From NCBI GenBank assembly GCA_025642065.1, contig JAODUP010000032.1, forward strand, positions 838,501 through 902,500: a DNA stretch of 64,000 nt, given 5' to 3'. Of the stretch, positions 10,240 through 22,111 are shown in pieces. The stretch is from Paralvinella palmiformis (lineage: Eukaryota; Annelida; Polychaeta; Terebellida; Alvinellidae). The notes under the pieces were generated by a model. That model did no database searches, was not told where the DNA came from, and saw only the letters and a program-made list of their open reading frames with translations. Numbering within the stretch: position 1 is the first letter of the stretch; every line of letters starts with the position of its first letter. Position numbers and translations under genes: made by a program.

Positions 10240-11114
10240 GTGTTTATCTGGATAGCCAGATCGATTGGGACGGAAACAGCCAATATTGTTTTCATTTGCC
10301 CTCCCGCTGTATTTATATCAAACGACGATAATTACCCGTTACTGACAAAGTTGTTTTGTTGATACTGGCCAAATAATGTTCTAGAATGTCTTGAGTTCTG
10401 GCATATAGCTTCGACTCTTATATTTAATTTTTATATGGTTTTTAATACCAACCCACCATAACCCTATACGGTAAAACCACGGGAATTACCCAGTTTCTCC
10501 CGATACGGCAGAAATACTTTGCGCCAAGGGAAAAATGGTAGAAAGGGAAGAAATTAAATATGGGGGATATTTTCATGAAATTATTAAATTAAAAGAGATT
10601 ATTCCAAATAAATGACAATTTACAACGAATATAAACATGTAACTAAGTTATTTAATTATGAATCTTGTCAAAACAAAACTTCACCCGTACTCAAAAGCTT
10701 CAAATATGCAATTATCCCGAATAATCTCACGACAGGTCTACAAGGGACATCCAGAATATCAAGGAGCCAAACTATCGGCTGCTCAAACAGAAATATCCAG
10801 CCTTCATTCCCGAAATTTCAGGCCAAATAAGAACCAATACCCATTAGGCATTTTTTACCGAGGCTGCTCTCAAAGTTTGCTCTTCAATTCAATTCAATTC
10901 GTTCATTTCACATTCATAATACACAATTTTAATGAAATGACACACATGTAGAATGTTGAAAAGGAGGATGCTTGAAGTATTGCTTATATAATGCATCCCC
11001 CCGTAACTGAAAATACTCCGTACACTTTATTATACATAATTCAATGAATGTAAATATTTTGACAATACTGGATGTTGACAAAACGGTGATTTGATTATCA
11101 TCTTAATAGCAAAC
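10240..11114. other. Intergenic DNA
   Basis: Open frames up to 97 codons lie at 10612-10951, but they have no recognisable domain and overlap each other. I call no gene here. TTATATAATGCATCCCCCC near 10984 recurs near 15215. Confidence 0.4.
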
Positions 11115-11230
11115 ACGATCATGGGTCGTTATGACACCACAGGAACGATGACAAATTGTTATGACACGTAAAATGATTCCATATCGTTATGACACACACA
11201 AGCAAAGACAACAGGTCATTATGAGAACGA
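11115..11230. repeat. Degenerate 30-bp tandem repeat
   Basis: GTTATGACAC or close variants start at 11128, 11158, 11186 and (as ATTATGAGAA) 11218, giving spacings of 30, 28 and 32. Confidence 0.65.
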
Positions 11231-11893
11231 ATAATTAGGCACGTACACATGCACGTATTACGGACAACGATCCCAGTGTCCATATCACGCCTACAGCGAA
11301 TCACACACGATATCCACACCAGTGTAAACCTCAGTTTGTTAACATGTAATTACACAATATTCCAAACCTGGATGGCACAAATTAAAGTTTGTGCACATTT
11401 GGAGGGACATATATGAACACTGTAATCCAAATAACAACTCTAATAATATTACTTAGCGGAAGGCAAGGAATCAAAGAGGAGTGAATTCTTATTTTGTGGA
11501 TTTCAGCATCAATCAGGATCAATTGAGCGAATCTTCTCGAACTTTGGTCAAATTAATAGCAAAGTGAGGAACTGACTTGACAACAATATGGTATCAAAGA
11601 TGGTGTTTTGTTACTGCCTACTGAGGGGAGATGTGGAAATTGACTATTGATGATATAGACATGAACATAAATTATCACGTTATATGTACGAACATCGTAT
11701 TGTTTTTATATCTGCATAATGTACATGTCAACATGTTCTAATGCCACAATGTTCTGATACTAATAAATCGAACTAATAAACGAATTAAATCTGGAATGTT
11801 AGTATTTTGAAGCATTTATGTGTCTTTAAACTTTATTTAGAAATTTGGGGTATGTTTATGGGTAGCAAATAGTACTACGATTTCTGTCAGTCT

Positions 11894-11899
11894 ATGTAA
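11894..11899 (+). promoter_or_regulatory. Minimal start-stop upstream ORF overlapping the TUBGCP5 start codon
   Basis: The sequence ATGTAATGG contains ATG (11894-11896), TAA (11897-11899) and then the main ATG (11899-11901), so the stop and the next start share one base. Start-stop elements are known to pause ribosomes and lower initiation downstream. Here it would act only if the transcript begins upstream of 11894. Confidence 0.55.
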
Positions 11900-11967
11900 T
11901 GGCGGGGAGTAGTTTTACTTTCGAAAAGGATCTGAGATTGTTGGTGAAATGTATCACCGACTTTGAA
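11899..11967 (+). CDS. TUBGCP5: TUBGCP5 exon 1
   Basis: 23 codons (MAGSSFTFEKDLRLLVKCIT then DFE), donor GAA|GTATGA, phase 0. It joins exon 2 in frame, and its acidic, leucine-rich helix resembles the start of vertebrate GCP5. The start has G at +4. As a short exon 4.1 kb from exon 2 it is less certain than the rest. Confidence 0.8.
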
Positions 11968-14900
11968 GTATGAATAAACATTACTTTCTCCAGTGGATAT
12001 ATTTAGCTTTAATGTCACAATAACTGTATGCCTCTTGGGTTATTATGCTCTTTCTATATTAAATGGTCTCAGTCGATTTGTAACTTGTTTACAGTTTAGT
12101 CTAGTAAATTAGATCTAGTCTAGATCCGTCTAGTTCAACTTCAAGCGGTGGTGGCTACGCTTAGAGTCTAGTAGTGGTACTAGTAACACTATCAGTATAA
12201 TTTTTGTACTTAAACCTTATTGTTAAATAATCTTTGCTGAAGGTGCGAACTTGAATAGTGTGCCATTCCTTCAAATGTTATGGGATTGTAATTTGTACGC
12301 TGGTCAGACTCAGTGAGTAAAAATTCGGTTTGGGCAAATGAAAAAAAACCTCACTTTCTCGGCTGGGCAAGTGGAAAATTTCTTATCATTTAGCAATGAA
12401 ATTACCACTCGTCCTGCAGCCCACGCCACGGTCAGTGGTAACTTCGGATTTCAGTCTGGTAACCTCGGCCCCGTGAATTCTAGTAATCTCGGCCCCTAGA
12501 CATTTATAGCTATTTCTATGTTGGTATAGTGACGACAATATATGCTAATAAAAGAAATATGTTTAATTATGTGGCATTCTGATATGTATTATGCATACAT
12601 TGCCAGTGAAACATTTAAATATAACATGTTGTGTTCGTGTTTGCGTATCTTCTTTAGCACAAACTTGTAAGCTCAGAGAAACACAAATCATGTGGTTGTT
12701 ACGTCATACACACACTAACTTCGTTTATTAAAAATGGGTATGAAGAACATGAATACTTGCACAATAATTATTACGAAGAACAGTACACGACATTCATCCC
12801 CCTAACTTTTGACCATATCCAATCAAAATGTAAACCGCATTACCACAATAAATCAATATATAAACAATACCGTATCAGGCGTATGTAATTGCATGTTCAG
12901 TTGCAAAATAATCCATTCATTTTTTTTTGGGGGGAAAGAGTTCCAGTCCGAAATTACTAGGGGCGGAGGTTACTGTAATTCCATGCCACAGTGACTGCCA
13001 GGCATCAAGCCTTCAAAGGCATGTTCTTTCACTCTTTGTTTACTTTTCCACTTAGCGACTCAGTTAATCTGGTCGATTAGTACATTTAGGAACATGAGGA
13101 TTGCTACCTAACTACTAATATGATAATGCTAGTGTTATATTTAATAGACAATCAAGGAGCAACATTGTGGCACTGTTGTCTTCAGGCTGTAGCTTAAAAA
13201 AAGAAATACAGGCCACATAACTACTCACTTTATGTAGTGGCTCAGTGACACTGATAGTAAGATGGCACATAGGCTTGGAACAGTTTGGCTTTACAGCCAC
13301 TAATAATAGTGCAAACTACTACCATTAAGTGAGAATGCAAACAAAGCAAAATAAGAAAGATTATGAAAGCTGTAAGCGAGTTCGATCATTTATTCCATCT
13401 TGGCAGATATAATTAATTAATTATAATGATGTCTTTGTTCTGTAAGATGGATGTACACATAGATAAGTACACATAAACATAAATTTGTTTTATATGCTGT
13501 ACATTTATAAATACTTATTAATTTATAAAACAATTTGCACAGAAAAACTGGATTTTGGGGCAAAATTATTAGTGTAATGGCCTGGAGTCAGAACATGACA
13601 TGCCGATGTCTGGCAGTTCCCTCTCTCTCTTACTAATAGCAATACTAGAGTTCTAGTTAGTTAAGTAAGGCCAGCAAAATATTTTCAATTCGGTTGCCCC
13701 CGGGCAACTAGATTAGAAATGCACTTGCCCAACAAATGTTGCATACCACATATATGGAATCTCAATTTTAAACCGATTCCATATACAGTATGCGAATTAG
13801 ACAAAAAAAATGGAAAACATGTTAATGTACAAGCGTGATTCTGTAAATCTATGTGTGACTGCGTATGCGACAAAATGGATGGTTGAATCCAGAATTATAC
13901 CATCCTGTCATAAAATTCTGGATTCAACTGTCCGATTCCAGTGTCCAGGCAGGCTTTCCCAAGAAAAGAAGGTGATCAGGCTGTCCAAAGCACATGGATT
14001 TCGCATGCCGTATATGTGGAATCTGCTTTAGGCGTAGCTGGCACTAACAGCCAGCTTTGCATTGCGGATTATAAGTATAGGAACGCAGCAGGAAAAAACG
14101 ATTATTTTAATTGGTTTGCTCACCAGGCATTCACACACACATATTTGGTGAATTTTTGTCCCAAAAATACACTTGCCTGAACGTGCGAGTAATTGGCGAT
14201 CAGCATTAGCCCAGCATGAAAATATACTTGTCCTGGGTGTCTGAGCAACCAATTTTTCTGGCCCTGGCTTAGGCCTTTAATAGCTAAATGAACAGTTCAT
14301 TTTCAGACTTAATTGTTTGATGCTTATAAAAGTTACCACAAATAATAATCAAAAACTACCTGCCATCATAGATATAAGGACATAATACTATTTACTGGAA
14401 GGTAATCATTAAGCCTTTTAAGGAAACCTTGTAAGCGAGATTATATGATAGGAATGAAAATTTTTATGTCAGGTGGCAAAAGAGTCATACAGCTATCCCA
14501 ATCAAGTCATGTCACAGATCCTCTGGCCTAGTAAACCTAATGCTCCTGTGTTTTATCTACTAAATGATACTGTTGCCAATTCATTTAGATAAATATGACA
14601 CTTTGGTAGACATTTCATCTTACAAGGGTGCAAAACAATCTTTATAAGGAATTTCACTATAGAGTTTTCTTTATTTGTTTCAGTAACATACAATTACAAG
14701 ATTGTTTGGACCAACTATACCTTAATATTCATAAGTACATTTCTGTTCTGAAATTTTGTTTGGCTGACCTGTATTTATATTGTTATAACTGAGTAATACA
14801 AACAGCTCGTCTTAAGTGACATTATATTTCAGGAACATATGATCTGTGCCTGGCTTGAAAATAACAGTGCCACATGAATTATAGTGGATTTACTAGGACT

Positions 14901-15119
14901 TCAAAATGGATAATATTATTAATAATGTATATTTAATGAAGACTGGTAATGTTTCAGACCAGAACATTATTGGTGTTTTGACTCTAGATACTGTATGTAC
15001 TCGTGTATAAGACGCATATGTTTTTAGGACCAATAAACCCCCTGGAGTTGAACCCACATATAAGACACACAAAATGTACATCGACATTTGATTGGAGATT
15101 TGCCACAAGGACAGCATCA

Positions 15120-15154
<35 letters not shown>

Positions 15155-16867
15155 TTTCAGTTTTGATGGTGTCCCCTATGTTGTTTATATAAATGACATA
15201 GTGGACACTTTATTTATATAATGCATCCCCCCTAACATAACATTAAAAACATTCATGACAAATTTAAAAATAAAAAGTGTATAATAGTCAATAGATATAA
15301 TTATATCTTTTATTATGAAGCAACATACAAGTGTATATGGTATTCATTCCATTGTGCAGCTTGGATTTTTTTAAAGTGAGGAACTGGGAAATCTTCCTAA
15401 TTCTTTGATTTAAAATGTGCAACCTACTCACTAAGGCCCTCATTCAAAGCTTTAAGTGTATTGTATGTTTTGTTGAGTACTTGTATGCTGCTGACTTATT
15501 GGTAACAAACTCATTTCTCCAGGTCAGTTGGAATATTAAGCAGACACATCAACTAATAATTTTTTAATTGATTAAAAATATCTATGCATATCCCTGTTTT
15601 AATGATTAGGGTTATAAAAATTAATAATCCCTGATAGTTTTTTATGGTGCATTAAAGTTGTATATTTTTATAGTGCTGTGTAGGTATTATATAAAATAAA
15701 GTAAGTCAACAAATAGATGTAAAAAATACAATATCACAAGTTATATATAACATACTGTGCACTGAAAAGTATAAACATTTATATTAATGAAATGATCATT
15801 TAAAAAAAATCTTTAAAAAAAGTCAGTTAATTTAACTCCGTCGATTCTATTTTATACCCAGTCCTAAAATGTGCCTTTCGCTAAGTTTCACATGCCTTGA
15901 TTAAATCACCGCACCTTGTTTGAAGTGAATGTGATCAACAAGCTCAGTACTATGGTTTTATTATGCTAAGCACTTTCTTGTTTACATTGTTGATCTTATC
16001 TAAATAGTTCAGGTACTCTCTGTGTTATTGCAAATATGTTTGTAGTGAATTCTACTCCATATCAAAAATTGTTAAAATCTTATTTGAAATAAATATCCTC
16101 TTTTTGTTTTCAGGAAAGTGAAGAGCATTTTTCAGTCTGCTTAGATTATGCTACATCAAATTTGAAGTATCACAGATATTTGGAGCCAGACAGCCATAAA
16201 ATACAGAGATCTATTAATGGGTAATTTTCTGGCAAATTATCTCTCATTTGTTAATGATGAAAATTCTTAAATAGATTAATGTTATTAGCATTAGCTTGCT
16301 TAAATCTCATGGATATTTATGTTTGTATGCAAGTTGCCTCCCTGCTCATTTCATTTGCCATTACTATTTGTAAAATCTTTATGACACCATTTTAATTTGC
16401 TCCCTATTTAGTTTTTATTAATGATGAATTTTATTTATCCCATTTGTCAAAGTATACCATATTATAATGAGGATATAATATCTAAGGAAAATTGTCAGGA
16501 TTGCCACTAGTCAGGAAATTTGGGAATTAATCACTGAAACTTAAAATTTGATGAAAAATCCATGAAAGTGTCCTTTACCCATTAATGTTCTCACCACTGT
16601 TTCAGAATTGAGAATTTAGATTGATACAGTTAAATGTATGTTAGGCTGAAGTCAGATTTTCATAATTTAAAATGGTGTACATTAAGAAATTAGTCAACTG
16701 AACATATGAATTTGACTCTACTTGGTGTGAATATGAGTGTACAGGTGACCATTTTGTGAAAGTTAGGATGCAGGTCCCTATACATTTCACAAAGATAACA
16801 AACTTTAATTATGAAAATACTATATATAAATGAAACTGTCTGATGATAATATAGATACTAATATACA

Positions 16868-16928
<61 letters not shown>

Positions 16929-19900
16929 TTTGCACAGATTGTTTTGTTTTCAGGCTTAGTGAAAAGTTCCAGATTCATTCCCAGGATGAAAAAGCTGAGG
17001 CACTGAAAACACTTGTGTCAAATTTTTTGGAATTTCCTGCATTTGAAGATAGAGAATATGGGAAGGTATGTGTATGGTTATTATTCTCAAGCTATCAACA
17101 TGCACTACTCGAAACCATTAAGGGAGCAAGATAGTTTTTACTATTTATTTTTATTATCTGGTACAAATAGGTTAATACCTTTATTTTTCATAAGGTATGT
17201 ATCTACCACAGAGTTATTGTCAGTTGAAAGTCAGTCATGAACAACTTGATCCACGCTGAGTTCTTATTGGCTGCAGAACCAAAAGAAGACAAATTATATA
17301 CTTATTATTCATTGTGTGTGTTGTGTCAGTGGTGGTGGATGCTGCTAGATGTTTCTTTAGCCCACTGGAAGTTGCCAGAACAGTCCAGATGCTAGATGAT
17401 GACACCATCCAGAGACTGGTCACCCCGACTTGGTGTGTCTAGAAGTGTGGTTAGACGCTTTTGATCACAATATCAGGAGAAGGCTGGGTATGTAAGCAGG
17501 GCAGGCTGTCAATTTTGTACTATGGTCAGGGAGGACCATTATGTAGTGAGCTATGCACTTCAGAACTGGTTCATCACAGAAAACCTTTGACATGCCACTA
17601 ACATTCAAGTTAGTGACCAGACAGTTAGGAACATACTCTGAGAGACCCATAAGACCAGCCAGAGGCATAATCTTCAACTGAGAATTCGCAGATCGCTGTT
17701 TTTGGAGTTGTATGGACCTGTGCATTCTTTGATCAGGAGGCATAACTGAATTGAGATAATATAATGAAGTACTGGACATTGTATGGCTCTTTGATACTGC
17801 AATGGGTGATGGGTTCATTTTCATGCAGGATAATGCTCACCTTGAACAGGTGAGCATTGATGTCATGGTCTGACATCTGTTTCACTGGACTTCAGTCTGA
17901 TAGAACTTTGCTGAAACATGGATGGGAGGTGTGTTTGAGCTGATAGCCATCTTCCAAGAACAGTAAACGATCTCAGGACAGCCCTTGTTGGGGAGTGGGC
18001 AGATATCCCTTAAAGTGATATCGATTGACTATTTAGAAGCCTGCCAAATCATTGTGATGATTATGTGAATGCCCGTAGGGTGCTTACTAGATACTTACAT
18101 ATGCTTGGCATTAGTTTCTGATTGATTAATTAAAACAAAATCTGTTTAAAAAGTACTATTATTTTCCTCTTTTACCAAACATCTATATCACACACAAAAA
18201 ACTATAATAATGCATTATCTAGTTGAGAAAAGCAAAATTGGCCGAATAATATTTAAAAAAAATATAACTTGCCATCATAATTGTTTTTAGTAGTGTACTT
18301 AATGGTAAAAGTTATTATTTTCTATCTAGAGTAGACATGCTATTTGCATCAAACTCCAACTCTGAGTAAAAGACCAGTACAGTAATAATACGAATGTGAA
18401 TCAAGGAAATAATTTAAAAAAAACATCCATAAATTGGTGCACTGGTAGTGATATAAATATATAGGATTGTTTTGAGTGTGATATGGTACAAGTCGCTCCA
18501 ATCCAGGCTACATTTGAAAGGTGAGGTCTGGTTGATATGTTATGTGCTAGCTTAAATTCAGCTTATTTATAATCTGACCTTTTATGTTACAGATTTGTAA
18601 GTCAATATAATTTTGGTTATATTGTATCTTCTGAAGATTTTGTAAAACATTATTTTATATGGGTATTGCTAAAAGGGTATGCTAACAATAAGTAGCACTA
18701 AGTCATCACCTGTCTAACAGTTAACAACATATATTGTTTAAGAATACATAAACACAAAATAACTAGAGGTAAAGATGCATTCATAAAGGCATTGAGTTCA
18801 TGTTAGAAGATATATCTTTTATAAAACAGGACCACAGTAAAGAATCTACATCTCAGAAATCTGGTAGGGCTCTTAGTCATAATTTAAGAAAAAACATATT
18901 GACTTTGATCTATTAAGGTTGGGCATCACACACAAGCTGAGATATGTTGGTTGTCTGATCTGTGAATTTCAATCGTTTTTTTGATATCAGTAAAAAAATC
19001 TTAGCCATCAATTGTTTGTTTCATTTTTTGGTTGTATTAATAACGCTTCAGTGCATTAAAACCAGTTATTAATTATAGATTTATGGTCCGTATTATGCGA
19101 TTACTATTAACCAAATTAAGGAGGTCATTTTATTGGTCATTTAGAATGACATTGAATTAAGTAATCTTCTAAGTATATACCGGTAGTATTATGGATCTGA
19201 TTTCAAATCCCCATATATGATACCTTAATTATATTTTAATGTTGATCCCCACATAATTTGATGCCATGCTTAATTAGAAATAAACATATCACGTAAGTAT
19301 GAAAATCAATATTATTTAATAAAATTGGTTTGTGTTTTCAGTCTTTTTGAAACTATTGTTAGAGGAGGTTTGGTTTGAAATTTTGACTGTCTAGCTTAGA
19401 GAGTTTTGTTCTTGATTTCAGACAGCAACACACTATGCAGTTCTATCCTTGCTGCTTTGTTTGTCAAATTCACCAATTCGTGTACCATATGTAGAACCTA
19501 TTGATGATACACTCTCTGGTGAGTAACACAAGGTAGTGTAGTGAAAATGTTTGCTATCCTTTTCAAGTGATTTATTGTTTTCCATGTTGACTGTAGCTCA
19601 CTCTATTTTACAACTCTGGGTCATTGGCTTGTCCTTGAAAGTAGAATCAAGCTGAAGATTCTTTCTTAACACAAAACAATAAAGTGAAAAGGTTTTCTGT
19701 ATTCATATATTTTTCAGGATTATTAGTCCTAAAAGCTATCATTTGGGTGATAGGCTTACTGTCAATCAGCTATAATCATATATGCACTGATTGAAAAGAG
19801 AAAAACCTCTTGCATTTTTGCTAAATAAATTTCCGAAAGTTGTAAGGAAATTTATATTGTTTGTATTATGGATGTTAAAAGAAGTTTAAATTCAGGGAAG

Positions 19901-21895
19901 TTAATTTTAAACAATTACTGATACACATTTCTTGTCTTGAATGCAGCATGCATGACAGTTTTCCTCAAATTTGTGTGACAGATACTTTGAGAAGGAACCT
20001 TAATATTAGAGTGCTACACTGAAAAATGTCTCCTTTTCTGTGAATGACATATACGAATTCATTGATGTGTGGAAATACTGATGGTGTGATGATTAGAGCC
20101 CTACTAGAATTCAATTAGAACTTATACCCACATTTGTGGGATATCTCCGGGCAGTTGCCCCTCAATCATATGTCCCATGTGTGACCAGCACTTAGATGAA
20201 CTAAGTCATCATTAGTTTGTTTATAATTAGCACAGCTGGTACCATAATCTCCTGTGTATAGTGCACACTCATGTATAATGCGCACCCCTTGTTGACCAGA
20301 ATATTTTTCAAAAAACTTAGTTTTGGTGTATTATTAGGAAGGTTGTTTTATTATTATTATTGCTGTTTTTCTTTTTGGGATATTATTGCATGGTAATGTA
20401 TTTTTCATAACCAACATGTTTAATCTTAGCTTGTAGTTAATATATTATTCTTACTTCCTTAATCAATCAATCAATTATACATATGCCTCAACCTAAAATA
20501 TTTTGGTATATATGAGTAATATCTAGTTGTAGTTTTACTTACCGGAATTCCCTTTACTGTTATATATACCGGTAATAGTAAATAAACTTCTTAAATTTTG
20601 TTAATATTAATAACAAGAATGATAATCATTCCTTTTAATTAGGCTTTGACTACCATTGTCAAACAAATTAATTATAATAGATTACATCACATTACATATG
20701 CTTGAGTACAACTACACTGAATGATAGTGTTGGGGGGGGGGAGGTTAGGGCAGTGGACCTCTAGATAAGTAGGACAATTTGTATTTGTAAGAACATGAGT
20801 AACAAAAGACTCGTTTAAATTAAAACGAGTATAACTTCTCAACTAATCTGTACTGCTTTAAATTTCAGAAAAGGATACAAGCTTTGATTGGGCAAGTTAT
20901 CTGCTCGAAGATATTGAAGTTTACAAAGGACCTTTCACTGATTCATCAGTAAGTTAAATATTATTCCTTTGATTAGTTATTTTTATCTGAATTTTATTTG
21001 TGTCCTAGGTGGCAGTATGTTAGGCACTGATCTAAATGTTCGACGTTATCACAGTTTTTGCAAACCTTATCCACTGAAATTGTAAACGAAAACATACCAT
21101 ATGTAAAAAAAGATCCACAAACTTTCTCCTCCTGTCTTCTGTTAGTACAAATTGCCACAATTTAATTTTTATAGATGAGAAATTTGGATTCCAAATATTA
21201 TTGAGGAATGATGGTTTTACAATAAATTATTTTTAGTTGTGAATAAAGACATTTAAGTACAAAGTATGAGGTTCAGTAAGTTGTTTCACTGACACATTAC
21301 AGTAAACATATAGTAGGGCCCCATTATAACACGGATGTTGGGGTCTACAAGCTGTTGACTGTGTTAAAGGCTTGTGCTTGTCACTGTCAGTCTTGAGAGC
21401 TACTGTCTTGTCTTGTAGTTGTACCATCTTGTAGTAGAGTGTGGTTTCTTCAGCATTGTATATATATTCAAAACAGGTCTTTTATGCACAAAATATGATA
21501 CCTAATTACAATAAATAAAACATATGCAATAGCTGTGAATTAACGAAAAGAATCAAAACCTTATTTAGTGGGTGGAGTCACACAATAAATGAGAGTTCTG
21601 ATTGGCCCATTTGCTTGGCTGATTGAGCTAAGGTAAGGTGGTGTATAATTAAGTTTGTTATCAATAAATCTACTGGTGTGTAAGTTGTGGCAGTTGGCTT
21701 TGTTTTTTGACACGTGAATTACAAACTGTGAAAACAATTTCAAATTATTTTGAATTTTTTTTATTGGCCAGTTGTAGATTTCATGCCATTTCACATATAA
21801 ATGCTCTGTCATGGATTCCACAAATTAGTGTCCAAGGTCTGACCATGTTATATCTGATTATGTGTTATAGCAGACCATGGTATAACTGTGTGTGT

Positions 21896-21945
<50 letters not shown>

Positions 21946-22073
21946 TATTGATACAGGAGTGTTAAGAGCAGGAATAGAAATAACTCAAAAACTTAACGGT
22001 AGTCAGCAGGATTACCTGGCTGAAAAATTTGGTAGTCCTTAGAGATAGCTGGTAGTCCCCAATACCTCGCTCT

Positions 22074-22111
<38 letters not shown>

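Noticed and set aside
10024..10362. Poly-His and poly-Met open frames
   Set aside because: Both strands of a CAT microsatellite; no start context, domain or splice support.
17465..17824. 119-codon minus-strand ORF
   Set aside because: It is the antisense shadow of the Tc1-like transposase, which reads on the plus strand.
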